Of a stretch of DNA of 64,000 nt, positions 49,668 through 58,514 are shown in pieces; within the stretch, counting starts at the first letter, position 1, and every line of letters starts with the position of its first letter. Source of the stretch: a bacterium (lineage in GTDB: Bacteria; Vulcanimicrobiota; Vulcanimicrobiia; Vulcanimicrobiales; SCRA01); the NCBI GenBank assembly GCA_004298675.1, contig SCRI01000064.1:6539-70538 (forward strand), read 5' to 3'. Under the pieces are notes generated by a model. The model did no database searches, was not told the DNA's origin, and saw nothing but the letters and a program-made list of their open reading frames with translations. A program made the position numbers and the translations under genes.

Positions 49668-51428
49668 CTACAGGTCCAGTACCACGTCGTCCATCGGTTG
49701 GGAGCAGCAGATCAACACATCGCCGGCGGCCGGCGCATCCAACGGCTGCGGCTGGTACTTCACGGTTCCCGAAAACATGCCGCATTCACACGTATGACAG
49801 ACGCCCGTGCGGCAGGACCAGCGTACCGGCACATCACAGGCTTCCGCCAACTCCAGCAGACTATTGAAGGCGGAGTCCCAGCGTACCGCGAGACCGCTGC
49901 GCGCGAACGAAACGCGCGGACCCGTGCCCGCGCTACGTGATGGCGCGTGCACCGGCACGCGCGCCACGCCGGCAATCCCAGGCGTCAGCGAGGGACCCGG
50001 GCCGAAGATCTCTGTATGGATGCGATTCGCCGCGACTCCCCAGGCGGCGAAGCCGGTGCTGAAGTTGCCCATGAATTCGGCGGGGCCGCAGAGATAGAAG
50101 TCCGCCTCACGCGGCACGTCCAGCTGCTCGAGCACGGCGATCGAGAGATGCCCGCTCACGTCGTAGTCGATGCCCAAGCGATCGACGGCGGTCGGCTTGC
50201 TATAGGCAATGAATGCGCGGCCGTGCGGCAGCGACTGCAGCGCCGCGCGCGACTCCGCGGCAAAGGGATGCTCCGCGCCGCTGCGCGCGCCGTAGAGCCA
50301 CCATACTGGTCGGGAATCGCCTGTGGCCGCTAGGGCGTGCAGCATGGCGAGCAACGGCGTCGCGCCGACGCCGGCGCCGAGCAAGACGATCGGCCCGGCC
50401 TGCGCTTGCAGCGTGAAGGCGCCACGCGGCGCGCTTACCTGCAGCGTGTCGCCGCCGCGGACGCGGTCGCAAAGGTAAGTGCTTGCGACTCCGCCCGGCT
50501 CGCGCTTGACGCTGATCCGATAGTCATCGCTTTCCGGCGCGCCGGAGAGCGAGAAGCTTCGAACGACCGGCGGCGCTTGCGGTTGCGGCTGCAGACGTAG
50601 CGTCACAAACTGGCCTGGGAGTCCGGCGGCTAACGGTCCGCCATCCGGCGGCGCGAGGTAGAGAGAGACCACGCTGTTGCTTTCGCGCACGCTGCGGCGC
50701 ACGACCAGCGCCCTGAAGCCGGGCCATGCCGGCGGCGGACCCACGTCCGGAGCAAGCCCGCGGTTGCCCGCAGCCGTGCCGCTCCGCTCCTGCTCCAGCA
50801 ACGCGCGGAACGAGCCTTGCCAGCCCGGGCTGAACGCCGGGATGCGTAGCGCGCGCTCTAACTCGCGGACGGGATGGCCCGGCAGATAGAGCAGCGCGCT
50901 AGCCTGGGCCACCGTCATGTGCTCGGGGCCGTCCGCGACTTTGACGATCTCGTCGCCGCTCTCGATCTCGCCCTCTTCGAGCACGCGGAAGTAGAAGCCG
51001 GGACGGTGGTGCTCGTAAAGCAGCGCCGGCATGCGCGGCTCGGCCAGCCTGATCCCAACGCGATAGCAGGTGACGCGGGGCTGCGTGACTTCGAACAGCG
51101 CGCCTCCGATGCCATAGCGATCCCCGATGCAGACCTCGTCGTCCGGCATCCCGGCGATCGTGAAATTCTCGCCGAATTGACCGAGCGTGAAATCGCTGCG
51201 CGCGAGCTCGCGCTCCCAGTAGCGGTATGCCTCGATCTGATAGACGAAGACGGCTCGCTGCTCGCCGCCGTGACCGGCGAGATCGCCCTGTCCATCGCCA
51301 TCAATGTTCAGCCGGCGTGCCATACGCTTGCCCCGCACTGAACTCTTCCACACCGCCGTATGCACGGTTCGCCCGCGCCACGCGACGTCGCGCGGGAGGC
51401 CGACGTTGAGAGAAAGGAGTCGAGGCAT
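49668..51428 (-). CDS. MOSC domain fused to a flavin/2Fe-2S oxidoreductase
   Basis: 586 residues from the ATG at 51428. The first third is a MOSC domain (HGGEQRAVFVYQIEAYRYWE, FGENFTIAGM, PRVTCYRVGIRL), with the Cys of the Moco-sulfurase-type loop. A ferredoxin-reductase FAD/NAD region follows (VRSFSLSGAPESDDYRISVKR, LLGAGVGATPLLAMLHAL, FYLCGPAEFM). It ends in a plant-type 2Fe-2S domain with CRTGVCHTCECG and a last Cys in LICCSQP. Such MOSC-reductase fusions are a known architecture; the substrate is unknown. Confidence 0.85.
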   Translation of the reverse strand: MPRLLSLNVGLPRDVAWRGRTVHTAVWKSSVRGKRMARRLNIDGDGQGDLAGHGGEQRAVFVYQIEAYRYWERELARSDFTLGQFGENFTIAGMPDDEVCIGDRYGIGGALFEVTQPRVTCYRVGIRLAEPRMPALLYEHHRPGFYFRVLEEGEIESGDEIVKVADGPEHMTVAQASALLYLPGHPVRELERALRIPAFSPGWQGSFRALLEQERSGTAAGNRGLAPDVGPPPAWPGFRALVVRRSVRESNSVVSLYLAPPDGGPLAAGLPGQFVTLRLQPQPQAPPVVRSFSLSGAPESDDYRISVKREPGGVASTYLCDRVRGGDTLQVSAPRGAFTLQAQAGPIVLLGAGVGATPLLAMLHALAATGDSRPVWWLYGARSGAEHPFAAESRAALQSLPHGRAFIAYSKPTAVDRLGIDYDVSGHLSIAVLEQLDVPREADFYLCGPAEFMGNFSTGFAAWGVAANRIHTEIFGPGPSLTPGIAGVARVPVHAPSRSAGTGPRVSFARSGLAVRWDSAFNSLLELAEACDVPVRWSCRTGVCHTCECGMFSGTVKYQPQPLDAPAAGDVLICCSQPMDDVVLDL

Positions 51429-51437
51429 CCTATGGCT

Positions 51438-51467
51438 ACCATAATCCAAGAGCGCGCGTAAACGCAA
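51438..51467 (-). promoter_or_regulatory. Promoter of the MOSC fusion gene, leaderless geometry
   Basis: On the minus strand TTGCGT (complement of 51462-51467) and TATGGT (complement of 51438-51443) are 18 bp apart. The -10 ends 9 nt before the ATG at 51428. No ribosome-binding site is visible. Confidence 0.45.
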
Positions 51468-51494
51468 CTCGGCAATCTTCAGGAGGATGGGCTC

Positions 51495-52001
51495 ATGGAT
51501 CAGTACTATCTCGGCGGCGAGGGCGACTCCGCGTCAACTGGACCCGCACCGGAACTGACCGTGACCCAATGGTTCAACACCGACACGCCGCTGACGTTGG
51601 AGGCGCTGCGCGGACGCGTCGTCGTGATCGAGGCGTTCCAGATGCTCTGTCCGGGTTGCGTCGCCCACGGCTTACCCCAGGCGGTACGGATCCGTCAGAC
51701 CTTCGGCGCCGCCGATGTTGCCGTCATCGGTCTCCATACCGTGTTCGAGCACCACGAGGCGATGACGCCGACGGCGCTCGAAGCGTTTCTCTACGAATAC
51801 CACATCCAATTCCCGGTGGCGGTGGATGCGCCATGCGAGGGCCATCCGATTCCGCGCACGATGGCGGCGTACGCCATGCAGGGCACACCGACGCTGATCC
51901 TCATCGATCGCCGGGGGCGACGCAGGGCGCAGTACTTCGGCGAGGTTTCCGACCTCAGACTGGGCGCGGAGATCATGGCGCTTGCAACCGAAGCGAAGTA
52001 G
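51495..52001 (+). CDS. Thioredoxin-fold redoxin (AhpC/TSA-Redoxin type)
   Basis: 168 residues. AGGAGG precedes the ATG. The fold is clear: ELTVTQWFNTDTPLTLEALRGRVVVIEAFQMLCPGCVAHGLPQ, with a CPGC redox pair, and later the cis-Pro segment QGTPTLILIDRRG. There is no signal peptide, so it acts in the cytoplasm. It lies divergent to the MOSC fusion gene, 67 bp away. Confidence 0.82.
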   Translation: MDQYYLGGEGDSASTGPAPELTVTQWFNTDTPLTLEALRGRVVVIEAFQMLCPGCVAHGLPQAVRIRQTFGAADVAVIGLHTVFEHHEAMTPTALEAFLYEYHIQFPVAVDAPCEGHPIPRTMAAYAMQGTPTLILIDRRGRRRAQYFGEVSDLRLGAEIMALATEAK

Positions 52002-52022
52002 CCGGGCGGCATCGACGAATCG

Positions 52023-52355
52023 CTAGAGATCGAGGATCTCTGCGATGATCTCCCGCACGCATGCGACCACCGCCTCAGGGGCGCGCTCGCGGAAGCGAGC
52101 ACGGCGAGCTAGCCAGTCGAGAGATTTAACGTGTTGAGTGAGCACGACACCTCTGACGCTAAGCCCCGCCGGAAGCGCTACCTCAAACGCATGCCCCTTG
52201 GGCTTCGTGCTGACGGGGCAGACGATCGCCAGACCGAAGGCTGCGTTGAACTCGGCCGGTGAGAGCACCAGCGCCGGTCTGCATTTCGCCTGTTCATGGC
52301 CCGCCCCTGGATCGAAGTCGAGCGAGATCAGATCACCACGGTCGGGCGCCTTCAC
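52023..52355 (-). CDS. MazF/PemK-type mRNA interferase toxin
   Basis: 110 residues. The fold opens with APDRGDLISLDFDPGAGHEQAKCRPALVLSPAEFN, where RGD and RPALVLS are family hallmarks. It continues VCPVSTKPKGHAFEV and VVLTQHVKSLDW. It overlaps the antitoxin gene by 4 bp (ATGA), the usual type II arrangement with antitoxin first. It is an endoribonuclease; its cleavage site is unknown. Confidence 0.88.
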   Translation of the reverse strand: MKAPDRGDLISLDFDPGAGHEQAKCRPALVLSPAEFNAAFGLAIVCPVSTKPKGHAFEVALPAGLSVRGVVLTQHVKSLDWLARRARFRERAPEAVVACVREIIAEILDL

Positions 52356-52603
52356 TCCAAGACCTCGACACCGCGTGCCGGGCCAAGTACGATCTCGGTC
52401 TCGGGCTCTCGCACCGTCGCAAGGCGCGCGGCGAGCCGCGAGCCGCGTGCCGGCTCAATCACGAGCCGGCCATCGACCTGACGCACCTCGACCTTTTGGC
52501 CTTCGTGCAGATCGAGGTTACGGGCGATCGGCGCGGGCACTCGAACGGTGAGACTATTGCCGTACCGAGCGATCTTCGATTCCAAGGCGAGTATGGTTTT
52601 CAT
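52352..52603 (-). CDS. MazE/AbrB-type antitoxin
   Basis: 83 residues. The SpoVT/AbrB DNA-binding domain reads SKIARYGNSLTVRVPAPIARNLDLHEGQKVEVRQVDGRLVI. The acidic tail that neutralises MazF is shorter. The ATG is at 52601-52603. It should repress the pair together with MazF. A long antisense frame over this area is a shadow. Confidence 0.87.
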   Translation of the reverse strand: MKTILALESKIARYGNSLTVRVPAPIARNLDLHEGQKVEVRQVDGRLVIEPARGSRLAARLATVREPETEIVLGPARGVEVLE

Positions 52604-52605
52604 GT

Positions 52606-52623
52606 GTATACATAAGTATATAC
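52606..52623 (-). promoter_or_regulatory. Likely MazE operator
   Basis: Two palindromes, GTATAC (52606-52611) and GTATATAC (52616-52623), lie 4 bp apart directly upstream of the antitoxin ATG and inside the AT-rich promoter. Their position fits autoregulation. Confidence 0.5.
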
Positions 52624-52731
52624 GACGAGCTGGGACCTTGTCGAGCAGCAGCGCGCACGGCGAGCTAGACGCCGGGCGGCCCAGCGGACGGCTGGAAGGC
52701 GCGATACGAGCGCCGATTGAACGTTTTGCGC

Positions 52732-53043
52732 ATGGCTACTGCTAGTCTCACGATCTCCGCCGACACCGGCGACGGCATACGAGAATACGTCGCCATCGCG
52801 CTCGACGTCCTCGACGAATTGGGCATCCACTACGAGCTGACGTCGATGGCCACGAACATGGAGGGCGACGTCGCGACGCTCTGCCACGCGCTCACGCTGA
52901 TTCACGAGCGCTGCCATGCCCACGGGGCGGTACGGGTGGGCAGCCTGCTGAAGATCGACGACCGCATCGACACCGCGCAGACGCTCGCATCGAAAATCCA
53001 GCACGTCCAAGCGTATCGTGCGCGCGCCTCCGCAAAAGGCTGA
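52732..53043 (+). CDS. MTH1187/YkoF-family thiamine-binding-type protein
   Basis: 103 residues, starting at the ATG 52732. The MTH1187 family core is visible: ATASLTISADTGDGIREYVAIALDVLDELGIHYELTSMATNMEG and LCHALTLIHERCHAHGAVRVGSLLKIDDR. Members of this small family bind thiamine or its fragments, or act as metal-loading subunits; the role is not proven. It is 4 nt from the molybdopterin gene, so the two are probably co-transcribed. Confidence 0.78.
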   Translation: MATASLTISADTGDGIREYVAIALDVLDELGIHYELTSMATNMEGDVATLCHALTLIHERCHAHGAVRVGSLLKIDDRIDTAQTLASKIQHVQAYRARASAKG

Positions 53044-53047
53044 CGAC

Positions 53048-53548
53048 ATGACGTTGCACGAGAAACTGCCGGTCCATCCGTACCATGGGCCCGCGGACCA
53101 GAGCGATGAGCCGCACCTGCGCATCGACGGCCTCGTGCGACGGGCGCTGGAGCTGCGCGCAGCGGATCTTGCCGCGCTGCAGCGGGTGGAGCGCGCCGAG
53201 CCGTTCGCCTGCGAGGAGGGTTGGACGGTTCCCGAAGTGCGCTGGCGCGGCATGCTGCTTGCCGACGTCATCGCGCTGGCGGAGCCGGCGCCTTCGGCGC
53301 GCTACGTACGGGTGCACTCCGGTGAATTCGTCGTGCCCGTGGCGCTGGAGGCGGCATCCGGTGCCATGATCTGCGACGAGATGGACGATCAGCCGCTCTC
53401 CCGGGTACACGGGGCACCCTGGCGGTTGTTCGTTCCAGGCGACGCCTGCTTCACCAGCGTGAAGTGGGTCGAGCGCCTGGAGGTGACGGCCGAACCCGGG
53501 GACAACGCCGGCGAGCGCATCGCGCGGGCTAGGCTACGCGAGCCCTAG
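53048..53548 (+). CDS. Small molybdopterin-dependent oxidoreductase-domain protein (sulfite oxidase fold)
   Basis: 166 residues, beginning at the ATG 53048 with AAAGG upstream. The Oxidored_molyb domain shows LRIDGLVRRALELRAADLAAL, the Cys segment PFACEEGWTVPEVRWRGMLLADVIA and GAPWRLFVPGDACFTSVKWVERLEV. The Cys in CEEGW would bind molybdenum. It lacks a signal peptide and the dimerisation domain of sulfite oxidase. The substrate is unknown. Its stop overlaps the convergent DapA-like gene by 4 bp. Confidence 0.78.
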   Translation: MTLHEKLPVHPYHGPADQSDEPHLRIDGLVRRALELRAADLAALQRVERAEPFACEEGWTVPEVRWRGMLLADVIALAEPAPSARYVRVHSGEFVVPVALEAASGAMICDEMDDQPLSRVHGAPWRLFVPGDACFTSVKWVERLEVTAEPGDNAGERIARARLREP

Positions 53549-54486
53549 ACCGCTACCTGTTCCGCGTAGCCGGCGTCTTGCCGCACGAGTGCTCGTGCCG
53601 CCGTCTCGATGGCCCGGCGCTGTGCGGGGCTTTCGATATTAGAGAGCATCGGCGAGAGACGGCCCATGTCGGCAATGCCCGCTAACGTCACCCCCTCGTG
53701 CAGCACACGAATGGGCGAGATGGCGTCACGCAAGCCCTCGAACGGCAGAAACAACTCGCGAATCCGCTCGGCTTCGTGGTAGTCCCGCCCTTTCAAAGCG
53801 GCGAGCAGCGCGCTCGAGAGCCGAGGCGCCAGACACACCGTGCCCGACGTGAATCCCGCCAAGCCGAAGTCACGGAGATGCACCACCGCGGGGCGCTCTC
53901 CAATCCCGCTGATGACGATCTCGGTATCAACGAGATGGAGCAAGCGATCCAGATAAGGATCGATCAGCGGGTCCGCGCGCACGATCGCGTATTTGATGCC
54001 GCACAGAACCCCTTGGCGCGCCAACGTTTGAACGTCCTCTGGCGCGAGGTAACCGTCCTTTTTGAGATAGAGCACCACGGGCTTCCCCAGGCGTTCGGCG
54101 ATCATGGCAACCCCGCGCACCACGCCAGCGGGCGAAGCAGGAGCAACAAGCGGCAGCACCATGCACGTTGGGAACGGTAACGTCCGCAATACGGCCGCCT
54201 GATCCATCGCCTTTCCGAAATCCGGCCCGATGGAAGGGATCACCCAGGTCTGTTCGCCTACGAGTTCCGCGATCGCTTCGATCGTTTCGGCGTAGCCGGA
54301 CACGCCCAGCGAGTAGAAGTTCGCGTTCCCGCCGTACATCAGCGTGCTAACGCCGCCGCCTTCCAGGTGACGAATCAACGTTCGATTGGCCTCCAGATCG
54401 AGCGTCAGATCCTCTCGCCGAGCCAACGGCGGGACAGCCAACACGGACCGCTCGAGATCGGCCTTCGTTACCGGCGTCGTCTTCAT
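53545..54486 (-). CDS. DapA-family (dihydrodipicolinate synthase/NAL) aldolase
   Basis: 313 residues, TIM barrel. The Schiff-base lysine lies in GVLCGIKYAIVRADP, preceded by VVLYLKKDG for the family tyrosine. The GTTGE-like motif is replaced by GGNANFYSLG, so true DHDPS activity is unlikely. Relatives cleave or form 2-oxo acids with pyruvate. It is last in the GntR operon. The substrate is probably a 2-oxo acid from the pathway but is unproven. Confidence 0.85.
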   Translation of the reverse strand: MKTTPVTKADLERSVLAVPPLARREDLTLDLEANRTLIRHLEGGGVSTLMYGGNANFYSLGVSGYAETIEAIAELVGEQTWVIPSIGPDFGKAMDQAAVLRTLPFPTCMVLPLVAPASPAGVVRGVAMIAERLGKPVVLYLKKDGYLAPEDVQTLARQGVLCGIKYAIVRADPLIDPYLDRLLHLVDTEIVISGIGERPAVVHLRDFGLAGFTSGTVCLAPRLSSALLAALKGRDYHEAERIRELFLPFEGLRDAISPIRVLHEGVTLAGIADMGRLSPMLSNIESPAQRRAIETAARALVRQDAGYAEQVAV

Positions 54487-54505
54487 TGCATTGCCCTCAC
54501 AACTG

Positions 54506-54943
54506 CTAGTCCACGAATTTGCGGATATTCACCGCCACCGCCACCACCTGGCCATGCTGGTTCGTGCAGGTCAGCTCGCTATAGACCCGCCGCCGCTGCT
54601 CGTCGTACTCACGAACCGTGTAGACCGTCTCGATCGTGTCGCCGAAAAACACCGGCGCGGTGAAGCGCACGCGGTCATACCCGAGCGAGACCGTGCGCCC
54701 CAACGGAAGCCGAGCCGACGCCGCCGACATGAAGCCCAGCAGCAGCGTTCCATGCGCGATGCGGCGGCCATAGCGACCGCCTCGCATGTACTCCTCGTCG
54801 AGGTGATTAGGCGAGAAATCCCCGGTCACGCCCGCGTACAGGTAGACGTCGGCTTCGCTGACGGTCTTTCTGAAAACGGCGCGCGCTCCGATGGGTACGC
54901 CAGCCTCGTCTGAACCAGAGACAGGCTTCACGATACGAGCCAT
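54506..54943 (-). CDS. MaoC-family acyl-CoA hydratase
   Basis: 145 residues, hot-dog fold: FRKTVSEADVYLYAGVTGDFSPNHLDEEYMRG. The GDxxPxH motif (GDFSPNHLD) is intact and supplies the catalytic Asp and His. The tail includes RRIAHGTLLLGFMSAASARLPLGRTVSLGYDRVRFTAPVFFGDTI. It is probably an (R)-specific enoyl- or mesaconyl-type hydratase. It overlaps the CoA-transferase by 16 bp. Confidence 0.87.
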   Translation of the reverse strand: MARIVKPVSGSDEAGVPIGARAVFRKTVSEADVYLYAGVTGDFSPNHLDEEYMRGGRYGRRIAHGTLLLGFMSAASARLPLGRTVSLGYDRVRFTAPVFFGDTIETVYTVREYDEQRRRVYSELTCTNQHGQVVAVAVNIRKFVD

Positions 54944-56082
54944 TCGCGCATGATCGCCTCTGCATGTTCGCCCAGCTCCGGCGGTGCAGTCCAGCCCTCG
55001 GCCACGTCGAAGGCGGAATACTTCACCGCCGGTCCAACCACCGGCAGCTCGCCTCCATCTTTAAGCGCGATCTTCTGCAGCATGCCCCGATGCAGCGCTT
55101 GACGGTTCTTGAACACGTCGGCGATGTCGTTGACCGGAGCGCAGGGGACCGCGGCGTCGTCGAGCCTGGCGCGTAGCTCCTCCGTCGTGAACCCCGCGAC
55201 CGCGCGGTCGAGCATCTCGTACAACGCCTCACGATGCTCCACACGTGCCTGTCCGTTGGCGAAGCGCGGATCGTCTTTCAAATCTGGCCGGCCCAAGGCC
55301 GCGACGAACGCTTCGAACAGGTTCTGGATGCCGGCTCCGATGACGAGCCACCCGTCCCGCGTCTTGAAGGCCTTATACGGAACTAAAGCCGCGTGCTCGG
55401 AGCCCCATTTGCCACGCACCCGGCCGGCCAGCAAGTATTCCATTGCCGCATCGACCAGAAACGCGATCTCGGCTTCGAAGAGGCTGGTCTCCAGCCGTTG
55501 CCCTCTGCCGCTGCGCTCGCGTTCGAAGAGAGCCGTCACGATCGCGCCCATCGCGTATTGGCCGCAGACCAAATCGAAGACCGACGTTCCGAGCTTTACC
55601 GGTGCGCCGTTGCGCTCGCCCGTGATGCTCATGAAGCCCCCGAGCGCCTGAATCGTCAGGTCGAAGGCTCCGGCCTTGGAATCGGGCCCATCCGCACCCA
55701 TACCGGAAATCGAGGCATAGACGAGTCGAGGATTATCTACGGCGATATCGGCGTAGCCAAGGCCCAAGCGGTCTATGACTCCCGGCCGGAAGTTCTCGAC
55801 CACGACGTCGGCTTTGAGGGCGAGCTCTCGGGCGTTACGCCGATCCGTCTCGGTCTTCAGATCGAGCATGATGGAGCGTTTATTCCGGTTCGCCGCGAGG
55901 AAGCTCATGCTCAAGCCGCGATGGAACGGCGGCCCCTGCGCGCGCAATGGATCCCCGCCGGGAGGCTCGACCTTCACGACGTCCGCCCCAAGATCGCCCA
56001 GCAGCATCGTACAGAACGGCCCGGCATAGAGGCGCGTGAAATCGAGTATACGTATTCCATGAAGCGGCTTGTGCATCGTCAT
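54928..56082 (-). CDS. Class III (CaiB/BaiF) CoA-transferase
   Basis: 384 residues: GIRILDFTRLYAGPFCTMLLGDLGADVVKVEPP, then SFLAANRNKRSIMLDLKTET, with the catalytic Asp in KAGAFDLTIQALGGFMSITG. It activates an acid by CoA transfer. It overlaps the flavoprotein gene by 4 bp (ATGA) and is followed by the MaoC gene. The pair resembles dicarboxylate-CoA routes such as mesaconate or itaconate, by analogy only. Confidence 0.9.
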   Translation of the reverse strand: MTMHKPLHGIRILDFTRLYAGPFCTMLLGDLGADVVKVEPPGGDPLRAQGPPFHRGLSMSFLAANRNKRSIMLDLKTETDRRNARELALKADVVVENFRPGVIDRLGLGYADIAVDNPRLVYASISGMGADGPDSKAGAFDLTIQALGGFMSITGERNGAPVKLGTSVFDLVCGQYAMGAIVTALFERERSGRGQRLETSLFEAEIAFLVDAAMEYLLAGRVRGKWGSEHAALVPYKAFKTRDGWLVIGAGIQNLFEAFVAALGRPDLKDDPRFANGQARVEHREALYEMLDRAVAGFTTEELRARLDDAAVPCAPVNDIADVFKNRQALHRGMLQKIALKDGGELPVVGPAVKYSAFDVAEGWTAPPELGEHAEAIMREWLVS

Positions 56083-57680
56083 GCTTTCCGTCGCACGAGG
56101 CCGGCGCGCTCGTGAGTAAACTCCAGCGCATCGCCACCGGGCGCGAGCGTGGTCACGATGTTACCGAGCCATTCGACGTCGTCACGGGCGGGATAATCGG
56201 TACGAAAGTGATCCCCTCGACTCTCCGTGCGAAGGAGCGCGCTGTGCGCGATCGTCAGCGCGAGCTGCGCGCAACGGCCGGCGTGCGTGCGCAACTGACG
56301 CGCCGAGCGCAATTCATCGACGACGCGGTCGAGCGTCTCGACCGCCGCGTGCAGCTGCTCGCCAGCGCGTACGATCCCACAGCCGGTATCGAGGGCCAGG
56401 CGAATACGCGCGAGCAACGCCTGCTGCGCGGGGTCGCGTCTGAGCGGCAGCAGATCGGGTTCCGGCGCGCTTGCGCGAGCGCGATGCCCGTTGCCGGCGC
56501 GCCCGTGCTCGGCCGCGGATTCGCCCGCGATCGCACCCATGGCCACGGCTTCGGTACCACCGTTGGCGGCCAGGCGGTGAGCGCCGTGGGCACCGCCGGC
56601 AACTTCGCCCACGGCAAAGAGCCCACGCACTGCGGATGCGCCGGATTCGTCGACGCGTACACCGCCCATCAGGTAGTGTTGCGCCGGCATAACTTCGATC
56701 AGCGCGTCCGGCGAGCTGGTTCCGAGCGCCGCGAGCACCTGCGAGATCTGCACGTACCGTCCCACGATCTGCGGGTCCATGTCGCGAATATCGTAGAACA
56801 CCGCCCCCGCTGGGGTGCCGCGACCCTCTTGGACCTCGCGCACCATGGCGCGACAGATGACGTCTTTACTCGGTGCGCGTTCGGTGTCGATGAACTCTTC
56901 GCCGCGGCCGTTGCGCAGGCGCGCGCCCTCGCGCAACACGGTCGTGGGCAGGTCCCGCCCCCGTATCTTCGCGGGGGCCGCTGCAATGAACGGCTCGAAG
57001 GAGACGAACTCCATGTCGACGAGCGCGGCGCCGGCCTCCAGTGCCGCCAGGTAGCCCACGCCCAGACTCCCGGGAGGGTTCGTCGTCGCCCCAAATACCT
57101 GCCCAGCACCGCCCGTCGCCAAGACCACACTGGGTGCGGCGATCTCCACCCAGCGCTCATCCGCCGGCAGATAGGCCAGTCCCCCCGCGATCCCGTCGTC
57201 GCCAAGCAGCAGCTCGACGAGTACCCCATGATCCAGAAACGTCACCGGCGGGCCGGTGGCACGCAACTGCGTTCGCAAAGCCCGCGCGATATCTACCCCG
57301 ATCATCCCGAGCGAAAAGACGGCCCGCGTCCAACTGCTCCCGGCGGCTTGCCGGCGCGCGAAGCGGACACCGTCGTGGTGAAACGGGACTCCCAACCCGC
57401 GCAAGAAGTGAATCTCGTCCGCGATGCGCCGGGTCATCTGCGCAACGATGCGCGGATCGTTCACAAATCCTCCGGCGCACAATGTATCGTCGAACAAGGC
57501 CGCAGGCTCATCCTGCGGCGACTCATCCAACGCCGCGTTGAGGCTACTGATCCGGTTCGACGCGCCCGGCGAGCCGCCCAGGACGACGACGCGAGCACCA
57601 GCCATTCGAGCGCGCACCGCGGCCATCAGTCCCGCGACCCCGCCGCCCGCGACGAGAACGCCGGCTTCGATCCTTTCCAT
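56079..57680 (-). CDS. FAD-binding fumarate reductase/succinate dehydrogenase-like flavoprotein
   Basis: 533 residues. FAD motif GVLVAGGGVAGLMAAVRARMAGARVV. Capping and substrate parts: VDMEFVSFEPFIAAAP, and HYLMGGVRVDESGASAVRGLFAVGEVAGGAHGAHRLAANGGTEAVAMG. The C-terminal helical domain (LRTHAGRCAQLALTIAHSALLRTESRGDHFRTDYPARDD) is typical of soluble FrdA/L-aspartate oxidase types. No iron-sulfur or membrane subunit is adjacent. It shares TGATG with the regulator stop. Confidence 0.86.
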   Translation of the reverse strand: MERIEAGVLVAGGGVAGLMAAVRARMAGARVVVLGGSPGASNRISSLNAALDESPQDEPAALFDDTLCAGGFVNDPRIVAQMTRRIADEIHFLRGLGVPFHHDGVRFARRQAAGSSWTRAVFSLGMIGVDIARALRTQLRATGPPVTFLDHGVLVELLLGDDGIAGGLAYLPADERWVEIAAPSVVLATGGAGQVFGATTNPPGSLGVGYLAALEAGAALVDMEFVSFEPFIAAAPAKIRGRDLPTTVLREGARLRNGRGEEFIDTERAPSKDVICRAMVREVQEGRGTPAGAVFYDIRDMDPQIVGRYVQISQVLAALGTSSPDALIEVMPAQHYLMGGVRVDESGASAVRGLFAVGEVAGGAHGAHRLAANGGTEAVAMGAIAGESAAEHGRAGNGHRARASAPEPDLLPLRRDPAQQALLARIRLALDTGCGIVRAGEQLHAAVETLDRVVDELRSARQLRTHAGRCAQLALTIAHSALLRTESRGDHFRTDYPARDDVEWLGNIVTTLAPGGDALEFTHERAGLVRRKA

Positions 57681-58378
57681 CAGTGCGGGCTACTCGCGCT
57701 ACCGCTCGCGCCGACGAAGAACTGCTTGAGGCCCAGGCGGAACGTCCGGATGTGGTCGCGCATCAAACGGCCGGCACGGCGGCGATCGCGGGCCAGCGCT
57801 GCCTGCAGGATCTCAACGTGTTGCGCGTGCTCCACGAGCATGGATGGGCGCTGGCGCCAACTTAGGACGGAGATGATGCGCACGCGGTCCTGAAGGCGCG
57901 ACAGCGCCTCCTCTAGCGGCTGGTTCTGACTGCAGCGGCAGAACAGGCTGTGAAACGCACGGTTGCACTCCGCCGCCTGCGCGAGCTCTTGCTGCTCGAT
58001 GGCGCCACGCGCCCGCTCGAGCAGCGCACGCGCGTCCGCGAAATCGGCGTCCGTGAGGACCGGCGTCGCCAGACGCACGGCCATCTCTTCCAACACTTCC
58101 CGGAGCTGGAAGATCTGGACGGCAAGCTTTTCGTCGATCTCGATCACGGTCACGCCGCGATGCGGCGATTGACTGACGAGGCCTTCTCCCGCCAAGCGCT
58201 GCAGCGCATCGCGCACGGGGCTCTTACTGACGCCGAAGCGCTGCGCCAGCTCGCGCTCGACCAGCGGCGTGCCCGGCTCGAGCTCGAGCGAAAGAATCGC
58301 ACGACGAACGGCATCGAAGACGCGGTCCGCCAGGACGGCGCGATCTTCCAGTGGTGCCAGTGAAGTCGATTCCGCCAT
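57680..58378 (-). CDS. GntR-family regulator, FadR/FCD type
   Basis: 232 residues. The N-terminal winged helix is RRAILSLELEPGTPLVERELAQRFGVSKSPVRDALQRLAGEGLV. A C-terminal all-helical FCD domain follows with LLERARGAIEQQELAQAAECNRAFHSLFCRCSQNQP. It probably senses a carboxylic acid through a metal site. It is first in the operon and divergent to the ABC transporter, so it likely controls both. Confidence 0.88.
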   Translation of the reverse strand: MAESTSLAPLEDRAVLADRVFDAVRRAILSLELEPGTPLVERELAQRFGVSKSPVRDALQRLAGEGLVSQSPHRGVTVIEIDEKLAVQIFQLREVLEEMAVRLATPVLTDADFADARALLERARGAIEQQELAQAAECNRAFHSLFCRCSQNQPLEEALSRLQDRVRIISVLSWRQRPSMLVEHAQHVEILQAALARDRRRAGRLMRDHIRTFRLGLKQFFVGASGSASSPH

Positions 58379-58389
58379 GCTCCCCTTGC

Positions 58390-58443
58390 TTTACAACGCC
58401 GCCTGTTGGTGTATAATATCTCATATCTCAGATAGGGTTGCAA
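58390..58443. promoter_or_regulatory. Overlapping divergent promoters with a likely GntR operator
   Basis: Plus strand: TTTACA (58390-58395) and TATAAT (58412-58417), 16 bp apart. Minus strand: TTGCAA (58438-58443) and GATATT (complement of 58415-58420), 17 bp apart. The -10 elements overlap. A tandem TATCTCA repeat (58417-58430) and TATC-TCA-GATA (58424-58434) between them are candidate regulator sites. Confidence 0.55.
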
Positions 58444-58514
58444 GTCTCTTGGTTTTTGAAGCCTCGTAGCGCACGATCGTCGATGAACAGTCTTCGAGAG
58501 ACGGGGAGACGCGG

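Noticed and set aside
56112-57893. 593-codon plus-strand frame opposite the flavoprotein and GntR genes
   Set aside because: No domain is visible, and the opposite strand carries two complete proteins.
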